Assembly: GCF_000003815.2 (NCBI RefSeq)
Contig: NC_049993.1
Location: 15,622,635-15,686,634 of the forward strand
Origin: Branchiostoma floridae
Lineage: Eukaryota > Chordata > Leptocardii > Amphioxiformes > Branchiostomatidae
Length of the DNA: 64,000 bases
Direction of reading: 5' to 3'
The translations under genes and the position numbers were made by a program. How positions within the stretch are numbered: the stretch's first letter is position 1; every line of letters begins with the position of its first letter. This document shows, in pieces, positions 1-15,400 of this stretch. The notes under the pieces are model-generated. The model made no database searches. It saw only the letters and a list, made by a program, of their open reading frames with translations, and was not told the DNA's origin.

Positions 1-102
1 TTCAGGGGAAACAAGCTCCATTCTATGTCAATTTTAGAAAGTGTCAGAAATTTGGGAAAACGCCGGAGTCACCTCTCAGACACAGAGGATGAACTGAACT
101 GA

Positions 103-154
103 ATGTCATTATCATTATCATTATTGCAAATTCGTGCTCGTGGACTAATTGCAG
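103..154 (+). CDS. candidate first coding exon of the MACPF gene
   Basis: An ATG directly follows an in-frame stop and opens 17 codons plus one base, ending at a GCAG|GTAACA donor. The one left-over base gives the phase needed by the next exon at 460. The encoded segment (MSLSLSLLQIRARGLIA) is moderately hydrophobic but has two arginines in the middle, so it is a poor signal peptide. The true first exon could lie upstream of this window. Support is only the ATG, the donor and the phase. Confidence 0.3.
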
Positions 155-459
155 GTAACATAAGAGATTCAAACTTGTGATGTTAGAAGGAGAACTGTTT
201 TCTTTTAGTCAGTGAATGTGAGTAAGTTTGGGTGGAATTTGGTGCCCTCTTCAAACAGCTCTTTTCTTTCTTGATCGTAGAAAGAACAGTTTTACATAAA
301 ATGTGTTTCGTATTCGTCTTCTACCACGTTTGACGTGCATTGTTTGCACGTTCTTTCACACACGGATATCTTCTTGTACCGCCCCCTCCAATTTCAAGAG
401 GTCTATTAACGCTGGTTCTGATATCAAATGTTTCTCCTATTCTATCTCACCATGTACAG

Positions 460-3400
460 CATCAGGAGGAAGCTTCGACGCAGGAAAACTGACCGACACA
501 ATAAATCAACTGGGCGGCATGGAGAACATGGGACCGGACATCATGGCGCAAAGTGTGAAACAGGAGGCTGAGGTCACCGCAGAAGTGGAAAAAGAGGTTG
601 CCGAGGAAACGGTCGATAAGATATTTGGACAAAGTAAGGCAGAAAAAGATATGTTTAACCGTAGTTCACCTTTATCCGCGGAGTAACCTATATCCGTTGT
701 GTTGCTAAACAGGGTATCCAGGGATATCAAGTCGACGGACGATAGTTTCAATTTGTACTATTTTTGAAACATTGCAGTTTGAAGCCATCATTTGTCGACT
801 TGAGTTTCCTAAACACATTATTATCAAAAAGAACGGACAAATGTTAGCCTTTTCTAGTACGGAAAAATGTGAACTAGCGTTATATGATAAAGCTTTGAAT
901 CGTTTGTGACTCCTCGCGATCATTGTTATAAGTTGCCAGTTAGTTTTCGTTAAAAGATCTCTCTGATCATGCTTGTGAGTGCATATAGCTTATAACCAAT
1001 TCATCGGAATGTCTCTCGTTTTGCATTGTCTTACAGCTGAACATGACAAGAAAGAAGAGGACGGAGACGGTGATGATGGTGGTGGCGGCGGTGACGGCCA
1101 GGAGCATGAGATAAAGGTGCACCAGAACTGTAACAGTTCTTCTTTTTTGTTTGCAAGTTCAAATAGACTTGTAAATAGGAGAATTCTTTTTCCACAACCA
1201 GCAGGTACTTACATAGCTTACGTTTCGACGTCTCTCAGACACCTTCGTCAGAGCTTCTAACTAGAGTTCTGCTTCCCACCGCTATATGTAGCCGATGACA
1301 TATTTTGCTATAGTAATCAATAGATCAGTTCCGACATAGGTATCGGATACTTTGAGTGGATTATCTGTTTTATGACCTAGTATGAAGAATGTACTTTGTT
1401 TTGCAGGCTGAAGTGGACTTCGTTGCAGAGAAGGGTATGGTTGAGGATGACATGTTCGCCCCACCAGGGATGCAGATGAAAATAGACGTGGAGGAAGACC
1501 CACAGTATGTATTTGGTCCGCCTACAGATAAGACCTGTAATATGGCACATAAGACGATGTGACATAAGACCCCCCCCCCCCTTAGTACAGCAGACAAAGG
1601 TAGCAGAACACATTTTGTCGCCTATGAGGTTCGACGCCTCAAAATTAATAGCAGGGTGCAAAAGTAATTAACAAGAATTTATATTGGAGTTCAGGGTAGA
1701 ATCTACAAAATATGTGAGCATGAGCTGAAGTTTGCCTGCTCGTTTTCCCAGAAAAAAACAACACTTTGAAATGACCCCCAGCGGAGGTCACCATACTGCA
1801 GCTGACACATGAAAGTAGCGGGAACAGGATTCGTGCACGATATTCTACCCAGTCAAACAAATATCGTAACCCAAGTCATACAGCTTCAAAACTTACGTAT
1901 TCTTTTACTATCCACCGCAGTTTTCGACTTGCTGACAAAAATTCATTTGGCTTTTCAAGAACTGCGACGTACTATTTTGTGCCCGACCTATACTTTTGTC
2001 CACGGGGGTCACCCATAAATACTGTGTTCTGCAACCTAGTCAACATTTCTCGTCTCGGCCATTGTCTCTATTTGCATTACATTGTACAGAGTATGTTTTG
2101 TTTCTGTCTCAGAAACCTTAACCTTTGACCTGTTACCCACAATTCCTGTAACTGGTACTCACCTTTCGTCGCGCATGCGCATGCCTATTCTGAATTGTAC
2201 AGGAGCTTATCATAATGATAAAAAAAGCAATCTGACCCTTTACGTTTCTGAGGCACATGCACGTGTAGATGCAGACATATTTTAGCCAGATTGCCAATTT
2301 TCATTACATTGAATATTTCTATCCAACAACGATTGTGAGTAAGCTTTATTTCTCCAATGGCAGGAAGGACAGCGAACCCGATCAAAGCTCCCAACCAATG
2401 GCGTTCTCTTACCCCATGGGAATGGGCTCTGCTCTGATGAACGGATGTTTCGGAACAGGATACAAAGAGGGCGATCCGTGCTGGAACAAGAAGGATGTCA
2501 TCAAGAACTGCTGGGTGAGTTTGCATCCCGAATACAAACACAACTTGGCTTGATGCATGTACCTGAAACTATTGTTGTGTGTAGCATGTGGAGTGGTAGG
2601 ACCCAGAGGGGTCAGAGAGAAGGAAATTAGGTCAGACAGCAGTCTGGAAGGGAGAGCCAGAGAGGCGAGGGGCACTCCTGGAGGGAGTCCAGGGGTTGTG
2701 TGCCATGTGCGACGAGAGATGAAGAATAAATTAGATCCTTTCCTTTCCATCTTTTATTCCTCACTCTGGGAGAGCATAATAAAGAAGAAAGAATGAATTG
2801 AATTCATTCATTCATTCATTCATTCATTCTTTACTTCATTCATTCATGACTTTATGCATTCATTCATTCATTCATCCATGACTTCATTCATTCATTCATT
2901 CATTCATTCTTTCATTCCTTAATTCCTTCCTTCCTTCCTTCATTCTTTCTTTCCTACGTTCCTTCCTTCCTTCATTCCTTCCTTCCTTCATTCATTTATT
3001 CATTTATTCACACACACAGGACATGATGGAGGGGTGTGGCTACATCGGGGTCGGCTTTGATGGTCGCGGAGACTACAGCAGCACGTCCAGAAGGAAAACT
3101 GTCGTGCAGCGTAATTGTGAGAACCAGGCCACGTGAGTATCAAGGAAACGATCTATTGTATGTGAATACTTAGTAATATTCCAATATGTCTAATCTAAAA
3201 GTAATCTAAACATACACAGGCACGCGCACAGACAAACTTACCACGTGCCTTTCGGTAAAGTTTTACATGATTGTGGTTCATTTTACTTTGGTGATGCACA
3301 AAGCTAAAAGTAGATCAAGTCGTCCGTATCTAACAATTCACGTCCCCAAGCTACTACTGCACTCCCAGCATGCTTCGCGCAGACAAATACGCTCTCTGTC

Positions 3401-6400
3401 CCAGGGCTGTCTTTGCGAACAAACCGCTAGCAGCCCTCATTCAGCCAAAATGTGAATTGCATAAATGACTCGCACGCATATTATATATGCCTAGTGCCCA
3501 CAGTGTATTGTTTTGTTACAACCTGAATAAAGAATAAATTGTTCACATGTGTACCACAGGTACCACGATGAGGACGTTCCTGACACCATGAACGTTCACG
3601 GCATCTTTGACACGGAAGTCGCCTCCTACGTCTTTGAGTCCAGACAGGCTTATCGCCATTCCCTCCAGATGAAAGCCGGGATGTCATTTTCCGGATTTGG
3701 CTTCCAGGTTTGGTTGCATGTTGTTGTTGTTTTTCACTGAAGAATTTTAGGGAGAATTCTTTTTACACAACCAGCTTACGTTTTGATGTCTCTCAGACAC
3801 CATCGTCAGAGCTTCTAAGAGCTAACCTGGAGTTCTGCTTCGCACCGCTATATGTAGCTTTTGCTGTGAGAATCCCAAACATGGCTAAGCTTGTATCCCC
3901 CCTCGTCCTGGTTCATCACTGGGGTTGACTTTCTTATCCAGATTATTCTCTATCCTATATTCTATCAACCTGATGAAACTATTTTCGAAATTAATAATTT
4001 TAGTTTTGTCTACCAGGCTCCAGTTTCAACAGATGTAAAATGTACCATATGTTATATAAAAGGTGCTCCAGACTTGAAGGCTATTGTATGTGACTGTTTT
4101 TCTTGACCGTTACACTAATGGATCCTATTTCTGCACAGGCTGCAGTTGAGGCAGCATATGGGAGGGAAACATCATCACAGAAACAGTCCTTCATGTCTCT
4201 GATTCAGTGTAACGTGATCAGGTGAGTTTGCTTTCATATGTGTACTACATTTATTACAATGATCGATTACAAGGGACATAAAATCGGATATAGGATCATT
4301 TTATACACAACCAGAAGTACTTACATTGCTTACGTTTCGATGCCTTTCACCTTCGTCAGATCTTCTAACTGGAGCTCTGCTTCTCACCGCTAAATGTAGC
4401 CGATGTATGTGGCGATTTTGCGGTGAGGAAAACAATCCCAAACGTAGCTAATCTTGTATCCCCCCTCGTCCCGGTTCATCGGGTTGACTTTCTTATTCAG
4501 ATCGCCTCCTTAATCCACCGTACCTGCTGGTTGTGTAAAAAAAAATCTCCTATGATATCCTATGTTCTACCAACCTGATGTAACCATTTTAGGAAAAAAC
4601 TTAAAAATCATCACACACAAAAAACAACCAAGTGAGCGAAGCAAACTTGTTGTTTTGAATGAAGTGATTATGCAATCCATTGGAAAGTCGTTTCCACCAT
4701 TGCTTGTTACCATTACATAGCCAATCAAAAACCTACATTCCGTTCCTGTAACTCTGCAATTTACGGTCGATCATATATATGTATGTATCTCTTTAATAGC
4801 TATACGATAACATGGTTATGAATAAAGCGGAACAGAAATTACTCAAGGAACTGCATATTATTTTGGTAACAGTCAAACGTTTCAGATAACATCCCTTATC
4901 TTTCGTCAGTCACATCCTCTGTGCGTGAATAGCTTCATCAGGTTGGAATATTATTGTCAATAAAGCAACGTCTGGCCGTTAAAAACCAATTCACTTGAAA
5001 GATTGCTATTTGGCGTATCTTTTTACTTGATACCTGAACGTCACAGACGGATAATAAAAGACTTTGTTGATGAGCAAATTTGACTCATTGTGCCATTTTA
5101 CCTCTAGGTATGAAATCTTCCTGGATGAGATCACGCCCGATACCCTGAGTCTGCCCTTCCTGCGGGACTTCTTGTCTCTTCCGAAAAATTTCATCGTGGG
5201 GCAGGCAAAGCTTCGTAAGTTTTAATCATTTTTGATTTTCTTATATCATATCGAGAAAATCTTTCATATTTCAAGGCAATATTAGATCGTTGAAAGAGGA
5301 AATAATCTAGATAAGGCAATTGGTATAAATCGGCATCTACTGCACTGTTTTAGCACATTTACTTCTTTATTTCATAAATTGAGCCGTTAAAAACCGCATT
5401 TTTAACCGCTCAAATGATGAAATAATGGTGTAAATATGAGACTACGGTGCATTAGATGTTAATATTAGACAGATTGCCTTATTCATAATATTTCCGCGCT
5501 GTAATATTGCTTAGGTTTAAGAACATATTTTTCTCAACACAAAATAAGCCACAAACATAAGCAAAAACTCTGCTCAACAATCATTTTTGCATGCAGAAAA
5601 GTTCATCATCCGCTATGGAACTCATTACATCAAGTCGGCAAAGTTCGGTGGTTCCTTCAGGCTGTTTAAGACTCAAGAAGCCTCCAAGACTGGAAGTATC
5701 GAAGATTTCTCTGTCCAGGCCCAGTCTTCTTATAATTCTCTTTTTTTCAACGCCGCTGGTCACGCTGGAATGGGATCGTCCAGTGAATCCGCGTATGACA
5801 AACAATTTGTTTTGTTTTTTTACTCCTGTGATGGTGAGGATAAGGTTTATATTATATAACAATGTAATATCTGTACTACATATTGTCAGGATTCTCTGTC
5901 ACAACCAGTAAAAGGTCCCTTCGGTGAGCCAAATTGGTTCAAAATTGGTTTCATTTACACTTTGAATGTTATCTGAAATTAAGTTTTTTTTCTCTTTAAT
6001 TCTATAACATTTGATGGCCTAATTCATTATACTTAGACTGGACATGAGGCCTACTTCTAAATTACAATAAACAGTTGCAACTTTTCGCTTATTTTAATTA
6101 CCTGTTGTACGAAAAACTAACCTTATAATTCTTGATCAGAGTAACAAACGTTCCATGAAGCAAAATCGCTGTGAATCTTATCAGCCTCGTGAAAAAGACG
6201 AATCTCCTGTGGTTATTAAACAATCAAACGTCTGTAATCTTGCAGGCAGTCTTCCAAGACCTCCAACACCCACGTGACAGTTGAAGGAGGCGACCAGGAA
6301 GTTGCATCCATCGTAGCTGACTTCTACTCAACCGGGTTCAAAGACACCTTCGCGGAGTGGCTGAAGTCTATCCCTACATACCCCAAACCCATCGAGATGT

Positions 6401-9400
6401 TCATGGGCACCATGTCGGAGCTGTTAGACTTGAACTACAAGCTGCTCTTCCCTTTTGACATCAAAGATGCTGCAGACGGCTGCTTCAGTGAAAAGTGAGC
6501 TTTATAATATACGCATTTTCCAAACCATGTGCGAATTCTTTTGCTGATATATGTACCCATTGTACTTGAACTGAAATATGTACTACCCATTGTACTTGAA
6601 CTGAAATATGTACGTAACCACTGTATTTGAATTGGAATATGTTTGTACCCGTTGTACTGGAACTGAAATATGCATCTACCCATTTTACCTGAACTGAAAC
6701 ATTTGAACTGAAAATAAAGTTTTAAAAAAGTGAGCTTTATCGTTCCAATTTAACCAGTTAATGAACATCTTAAAATATGTGCTACGGCATAAACTATGTT
6801 CCATAAACAAAGACTTAAGTTATCATTTTTGTAATGTAAATCCTAACATCTTTTTTAATGTTCTTTTGGCCTAATGGCACGTGATAAAGGGCGGTGGATT
6901 TGTAAGGACTTAGAAATAATTCCAATAATTGGCAATGGGACCTTCTAAGTATGTAAGGCTCCTACAAGATTCGAGTGTTCTTGTATTAACTTCCATTTTC
7001 TATGAACAAATCCACAGCCTGAAGACCGAAGACTTTACAGGAAGAAAGTACTATGAGGTGAAGAAGATGTTGAACAACAGCCAAGGAGTGATGGAACCTG
7101 CCACTGAGAAACGGTAATCATAACATTTGTAGAAGGTGATCTTTCATGAAGCTAGTTAGCATGCAATGTAATTTGAAGATCTATATTGAATTGGCAACAA
7201 TATGATAATGATAATTTTTTTTTTGGTTTGAAAAACATTGGGTATGATTTTGGTGTGGGACATGTTTACGTTGTCCGTGTTTACATGCTTATGTTTATGT
7301 CTAATTGATTTGGATTGCCATGAATATAATAGTAATCTTTAATGGAAACTCATGACCGAAGGCTAATTGCAAACAATGTGGTATACATAATTGTATTAAG
7401 AACGAACATGATGTTTATAGATGAACGGGAAATAACATTTCTTCTAAATCAACTTCTACTTAAGCTATTTGATTGACTTCTTTTCCGTATGCAGTGGGAG
7501 ATGAATTGTCCATTTTAACATTTAACATTTCAATAGATAAAGAGGTTTGACGACTTAATCAAGAATATTTTTTGGTGGTTGGTAAGTTGTGGGAAGCTTG
7601 GGAAAGTTTCATTGATTCTAAGGAAAACATTTCTGCATAGGTATTGTGACTACACGTCCGTGGACAAGTTTCAAGAAGGAATGGACAAGAAACGACTCGC
7701 ACTGGAAAGGGCAATCGTCATGTACATGGAAGAGGTATGGTGCATACCATTTTGTCCAATCTTCCGGTGCCCACAATACCACCTGCATATGCAAGTTAGC
7801 CCAAATATAGCCCAAATTCTGAGAGTTGAGTACTCAGAACCCTGATGACTGATTCGTTTTTATTTTTCCACAGGGACCAGTGCCCACCACGGATTTCCGT
7901 CTGTCGGGGGGCGAACCTGGATGTACGACTGAAGTCTTGAATGTGAAGGGGGGCGCTTCGGGAACTACCTACCCAACATGGCTGGAACTCATCAATGGTG
8001 ACACTTATAAGGTAGGATGTACAAGAGATAAAGCACCGAGTGAGTGAAGCGTAGTGGTTTATCATTCCTACAAGTTTGGATTATTTGTCAGTTATCAAGG
8101 CACGTCTCACTTGTTTTTGATTTCCTGGTGTTTAAGACATTATGGTTGCATCACCAGTATAGTTGAAGGCTTGTGAGTAGTCCATATTTCTTTGTGTGTT
8201 TCTCCTTAACAAATACAACTGTGGTAACCGGAATAACTTGATGGTGCCAAACATAACATGTGTTCTGTAAAGGTTACAAGAAGGCTTTCATATCAATATC
8301 ATAACTTTGCTGATATTAATTGCAGATCATCTTTGATCTTCCTGAGAACATCAACTACGACATTACGAAGACCACGGAGGCCTTCCTGGTTTATGCCAGG
8401 GGAAGGTAAGAACCTAAAAATTCCTTACAGATCTCATCAGCAATGTAACGTTAGTTCACCTTTATCCGGCGTAACTTATAACCGTTGTATAGGGTTTTTA
8501 GGATATCAAGTCGACGGACGGTGGATTCAAATTGCAATATTCTAGATTGCAACCACCGTCCTTCCACTTAATACCCCTAAATGCCATTCTATTAGACATA
8601 AAGGTGAAATAGTTTCGTATTACATACTAATCTATGGTTGGGTACAGATACGATGTACCAGTACAAAATCAGTTTTCTTGTTTGACCAGTCCTTAAAAAG
8701 AAAAACCCTGAAAAATCAATAGATCGTGTTATGGACCAAGTAGAAAATTTGTAGCTTATATCGGCAGGGGCTTTCAAGATTTGGTGTTTACAGATTCAGG
8801 AAAATAACAAGAGCAAAGTAGAGTTGAGTTTAAAGGAAATTCGACCGAGTTTCTACAGTCAAACCATAGAGCTTGTGGATTTAAACCGCCAATAGGAGTC
8901 GAATACTCCGCCAAATATATTCTTTTGTATAAAATTGGACTATTGTTTTGATTATCGCCCATTCAAACGTTTTCACGATTAGGTCGGTCCAAGTTTAGGT
9001 CCGGACATGGACGTGATCCTCTGGACCTGAACTGCACCTGTACCTGACTTTTCTGTACCGGTATATCTAACCTTAAACGTATCTGATACCTTTGTGGTGA
9101 CTTGATAAACTATAGCCTTCAAATCAGGCTCTCTGAGCCAGTAGTCAGCGACGGCCGGCAATTAGCGATTCAGTACACAAATACATGGCCAGCAAAAGTG
9201 TATTATGAGCCAAAAAAAGTCACAGAGAGCCTGCTTTGCAGGCTACCAAACTATTTGGTTGTCAAGTAGTTATTGGTGCAATAAACCACGAAACTGATTT
9301 TTTTTTCAACAGATGGAATTGTCACAAGCCCGGATCAAAAATGCACATGTACAACAGCCGTAACAATGGCGGGAGTGGCGATACCAGCAAAAGAAAGGTA

Positions 9401-12400
9401 AGTCCTTCTTCGATTTTAATTGCATAGGGATTTAAAGAAAGCTGGCGACGGTAACTTGTAATCCAGTGTCACTGACGAAGGATAGTGGGTTCTATTCGAA
9501 ACGACCGTTTCAAAACCATATCCAGTTGCTTGAGTAACTACTTTTTGGCGTATCTTATTACCTGGATGTCTAACCTACATCGACGTAACTTGTATTATAA
9601 TTTGCGTGACCAGTGACATCTTTGTTTTCAGCTATGTGACCCCAATAAAACAAGCCATGGCATATTTCATGGACTACGAGAGTGCATGTCAAAGCTATAT
9701 TGGATGTTCTGTGACTATCAAAGCCACGTGTAGTACGACGATGCCTTATATAATTTTTACTTTGAGCTGCGTAATGCTCTATTTATACCCCCTTTCCACT
9801 AGGACGGCGCTCTCACCGCGCTCGCTCTGTCACCTAAAATGTGACAGATTGCTCAACGAATTGTATAGAAAAGTAACAAATCTTTTTACACTTTGTGTGT
9901 TTTGTTGTCATCTCAGTCACAATAAATTTTGTATGCTATTCCCAGCGTAAGAACCGAAGGATACACATATCCTATTTAGTTCGCAGTGAGAGCGCAGCGC
10001 GATCGCCGTCTGGTGGAAAGGGGGCCTTAGAGTTATTTACAATGATGGAAGATGTAACGTTACATGTACATGTGTTTCACAAACTTTTATTTACAAACAC
10101 AGGTCACCTGCTTCGGTTTTGTGATGACATACGACGAAGCAACCGGAGCGTTTGATGTCACGCCTGAAGACCAAGAAGCATCCAAACAGGTACTTCATCA
10201 ACAATTTCACTGTTTAAAGGCATTTATATGTTTAGTCACTCGTGTAATTTCATATGCAGTGTTATCTTGTGATAATGTTTACAGGAAGCACACTATCAGA
10301 TGATCTATTTCCCAAAGAAAAATGTACTTAATCAAATATCCATCCTTTGTCAAGAAATAAGCAATTCAGTAATGCTTCTGCGACGCCATGTAAATAGAAC
10401 ACGTGATTCAATGAGCAGTGGATCATAAGTTGTAAAAATCTTATGGTTTGCCCCCGTTTTTATTAAAGAATGACCCTTATGTAATCTGCTTATTTTGCTC
10501 TTGTAAAAAAGTTACATAAAATTTTACATAAACTTTCTTCCATAAATTTTCATTTGCTCTTTCCTTCACAAAGACTGGTGCTGAACAGTCAAAACTTTGA
10601 TTTGCCACTTGAAGGCGAGTTTTCTCAATAGCAATTTCTACTAAAGACAAATGAACATTAAAGCTAGCAATGTTTACTGTACCGCACCATTGATTTGTCT
10701 ATAGGTTTACTACATAAGGTTCTAGTTTGATGAAATCAAATAATTTGCTAAAATTTGACTGTCCCGCCCTTGTCGTTACAGATTTTGGGAAACTTGCCTC
10801 GCAACTACGCAAACTCGAATGTTGCCAGAGCTGAATATGTCAGCCCGTTAGAGCACTCCCAGGAAAACGGGTAAGTTTATTAGACTGAAATTTGTCCTCT
10901 TGTAATCTAGGTTCGCTCCTACGATCACTTGGCACACAGCGTAAACAGCAAGCGTGGCAATACCAAATGTTGTTACGTGTTGAATGTTGTTGTTTAAGCG
11001 ATTCTTTTCCTCTTGCCAATGGCAAAGAAAGAAAGTTACAGATTTTTTAGTACACGTCAGTCTCGCAAGACTATGATAATGCATATTCTACACAGTGTAC
11101 GTATACATATAGTAAGGTTCTTTAGGCACAACCAGGGAGTACTTACTTCCAACGTTTCTATGTCTATCAGACACCATCGTGAGGGTAGAATCTGATAGAC
11201 ATCGAAACGTCTGAAGTTAGTACTCCTTTGTTGTGCCTAAAGAACCTTACCATATGAATAATTGCCAACCTGATGAAGTTATTTACGAATGTACTTATTG
11301 GTTGTTTTATGCGTTATGATGCAAGTCTGTGCCTTTCTTCCTCTTTTTCCGAACACTGAAATAATGAGGACATTGTTGATGGTTCATTCAGAATGTGTTT
11401 TCCTCATGATAAGCACTGTTGTTTTGTTGTTTCTACCAGCCGTTCCTTAGCCGGTATAGTTGAGGCGCCCTGCACGGTGAAGTGGTCCAACTCTTACCAA
11501 ATTAAGCCCGCGGAGGCCGGAGGAAGGTGTCTGTACTTCGTTGCGGCGTCTTCAGGCGACATTTTTGTGGTGTTCTCCGCCATTCCGAGGGACAAAAGCA
11601 CCTGGTACCATCTCCAGATCAGTTACCAGGGTGTTGCGCTCTACAAGGTAACGCCATTATTTTTTAGCACCAACTGTTACAATACATTCAGGTCAAGTAG
11701 TTCTAATCGTGTTTGAAATATTATTTATCATCTCCATACAAAATGGAGATATAATTGAATAGTTAAACTGTAAAACACAACAACAAAAATTGGACTCACC
11801 CAAATTTTTGACTGAACAGCACCAGTCTTTGTCAAGGATTGAACAATCCACTGCTGTCGTGACGTCACGTTATGCAGATAGAACACGTGACTCAGTAAGC
11901 AGTGGATCGTAGGTTGCAGGAAATCTATGGCGCCCACCGTCTCTGTTCAGGTATGGCTATAAAGCTCTGATCCAGATGGCCTCATTGATCCCTTTAGCGA
12001 AAAACTTGTGCTGTTCATTTCAATATTTGGGTGAGTCCAATTTTGTGTGTGCTGGATATTACAGTTTAACTATTCAATAATGACATCTACCAACACAGAT
12101 GAACTTTCAAGTTAAAATGGAGATATTGTTACGGGTTTATCTGTGGATGTGTGTCTATGTGTGTGTTTGTATTTTCTGATCTCAAGAAAGTCTTGGTGCC
12201 CGCCCCGAGGTGTATATGATGCCATAACGCCTGAGGACCAGACATTATGACACACTTTATACCGAGGAACAGGGGGGGGGGGTCATTAACAGTATTATCA
12301 TATAGCCTACCCAAACTTGAAAACTCCTGTATGACGCATATATTCCTTGGTACTATACGTGTGAATTCCTGTGTCGACTTTCTGAAAAATCAAATTTTGT

Positions 12401-15400
12401 TCTTTTGTAAAGAGATAACATTTGTAAGGAGACTACAAGTTGCATTTTCAAACCAAAATTGCCACAGAAAAAATTCGAAACGTTGCAGTCTTGGCAAGTC
12501 AAATCTTTTCGAACTTTTACTGTACCATATTTATGATCATTCCTCCCTATGGGGACTGATCTTTCCTCCATGCTCTGTGCTATTCTGAGTGGTTACTTTC
12601 CTGTGTATCGCTCCATCTGATTGGTCAGGCGTTTAACAAAATAAACACCGGCGTTTATTTTTTTTAACACCGGGCTGGCGGGAATAAATGTGTTACAGCG
12701 TCATATCCAACATGGAATGAAGCCTTCTGATTGGTCCGCAGCGCCTGGCTATATGATAATCATATTTCACCAACCTTTGTGTAATATGTTGAACATCTTT
12801 ATCTTCTATATTGTGCCATTCTTCTCCAGGGACTGAAGCTGGTAAAATATGAGGGAGCGAAGAGTGCCAGAAGTCTTGGTGACTCCAAGTTGTTCCAGCC
12901 TTACTTCATTTGCCTGGAAGAAGACCATGCGAACCAGCGAACCACCATCAGATATGGCATCGGCTCTGACACTTCCGTAAGTGATATGTTTCGATCTACA
13001 GGGTTATCTATGTCTTACTTTATTAATTATTTTCCTACTTGATGTAGGTAAAAAGGAAACTTTACCATTAAATAAACCATTGGCAAATTTCGGCTAGAAA
13101 TATGCCTGTCAGAATTCCGTTGCCATGGCGACACAAAAAAATAGAAAACCTCCTTTTTTACTTGAAATATTTGGTAACAGAAGTTTGTGACAAATTACCA
13201 ACTTTGGTAGATTTAGTGCTAGATGTTCATTGAGTTATGCGACATGAAGTTTGCTGAAGGGCTCAAAAATCCCCTCCCTGGTCAGAATAGGGTAAGTGCA
13301 AAAAGTGGTCCTTCTGATCTGTTGCATAAATTATGATAATGAGCTAGACTTAGCAACATCTTAACATTTCAAAATATTCCTCTTACATTGACGAAGCAAT
13401 GTATGTAAAATGATCACCAATAAGAACTGGAAATGGGATGTTATTGAATAATCATTTTTGAGTCCGTTTGGACCCCACTTGGTCATTTTAGTCGCAACAT
13501 TCAAGTCGGGTACTTGAGGGTTCAACGGTTCTTTTAACATTTTTTTGCCAACAGGAGAAAGGACTGGTCTACATGGTCTACAATGATCGTAGTCCACCAT
13601 TGGGCATTCGTTTCTACTCCTTTGGCAGCGGGGAAAAGGACGTGGAGATCATGGACGCCCGAATCATCGAGGGAGGCGCACAGGGAGAAATGGAATGTAC
13701 AGGAGGAACAATTCTGAAGGATGGAAAGTGTGTGGAAGACTGTCACCCAGAGTGTGACGGTGAGCTCTTCCTGGAGTTTTGTGTATTCATGGCGTTTCAA
13801 TGTCTAAAATACCCTTAATAGAATTTTCATCGATCAGTGACCAGTTTGTAAAGGTAAACACACGTAGCTCCAAATTTTCGATGGCTATCAGTCCACCTTG
13901 ATCACGGAGTGACCCAGTTCTCGCGAGAGTTACGAGAATTAGGTCACTCCATGATAATGTGTGTTTACCTCTACAAAGTAGTCGCTGATTGATGAAAATG
14001 TTATCAACTATGTACATACGTGACTGATGAATCTCTTCAACAAAATACCCTTACCCTTGACAGTAAAGAGCAGTTACTACATCTTGCCAGCCATGCTTGC
14101 TTCTCGCTGCGTTATTATTATACAGGCGCTGGTCACAAGCCAATCACGTTGCCGCGAACACCCAGGAGGCAGCGTGATTGGCTCCTCAATTTCCCTTGGG
14201 AGTATTTGATTGGCAATGTATCTGATAGGCTAACTAGCCCTAACGTCAGCCAATAAGAAGGGTGATTCAAGCCGGTACGCCAAGCCAGGGCCGAAGCATG
14301 GTAATACATGCAAGCTATCACCCGACCTTGGGTGGAGATGGGTTTTAGTGGGCATTTTTCACAAAGATATTTTTTTTACCAACACAGGATGTATCCCCAT
14401 TTCCTCTGGATCGAAGCTCGACACGGAATGCCGCAGATGTAAGCACTTTTCTTATGACAGGGGCGATGGAGTTATCCAGTGCGTCGCAGAGTGCCCAAAC
14501 GATTTCGAAGCAGGTGACGATGGCAAGACGTGCGTCTGTAAGGGCTTTCTCTTCCCTAACGATGATGGAAGTTCCCGATGCGTCCCGACATGCGGAACCG
14601 GTTTCGTACCTGGCCCCGATGGCAAGACTTGCGCTGGTAAGTTCGCCATCTGCCCTTGTGCAAGTTAAGTTTGAGAGGTCAATATATTCGTCGACTAGAC
14701 GGCTGTAAACAATAGCTGTTTTCATTTACTAAACGCCAGCACATGTATTATGTTAATTAGGTCATGACCCTTGACCTTTGGGTCAAGTTCGCGGCGTGGT
14801 CCTCTGCCGCCATCTTGTCTTCATTGCAAGCCATAATTATCAGCCACACTAAACAGTGCTCGTTGCAATCTTCTTGCTCGAGTTGTCGTTAGCTGCCGCA
14901 AACTGGTAAAAAAATTGATAAAGGTACTATTTTCACGCAGCAATCGCGATCGTCTGCCACCTTTCTTAGAGGGCAATTCTGACTGGTTCAAATTGTTCGC
15001 CTTTATTTATCTATTTATCTATATGATGATGATCTGCTATTATATATGTATGTGTTGCACTCCTTTACATTTGCGACCGTCTAAACATCGCATAGAATCG
15101 TTGCGTTTGTGAACGCATCTTAAGCAGTGGTGAAATGTGAGCCAATCAGAATTGCCTTGAGGAAGCTGACAGACTGTCACCGAAACGTCAGTGGAAATAA
15201 ATCAATGATTCTGCATTTAGTAAGATGACGAAACTCATTTTATTTCAAACTGCCCCTTGTATGATCAAGAGAGAAAAGAGCTCTTAAAAGAAGCCACCAA
15301 ATTCTATCCTAATATCTCCACGTTTACAGACAACAAGAAAACTACTCGCCTTTTAACGTCGCAAAACCCACACATTACAGAAAAAGTGGGATCTTTCGTC

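Noticed and set aside
303-459. Upstream extension of the first MACPF frame from the ATG at 303
   Set aside because: A splice acceptor (catgtacag) at 459 fits the phase, and the upstream residues look like translated intron.
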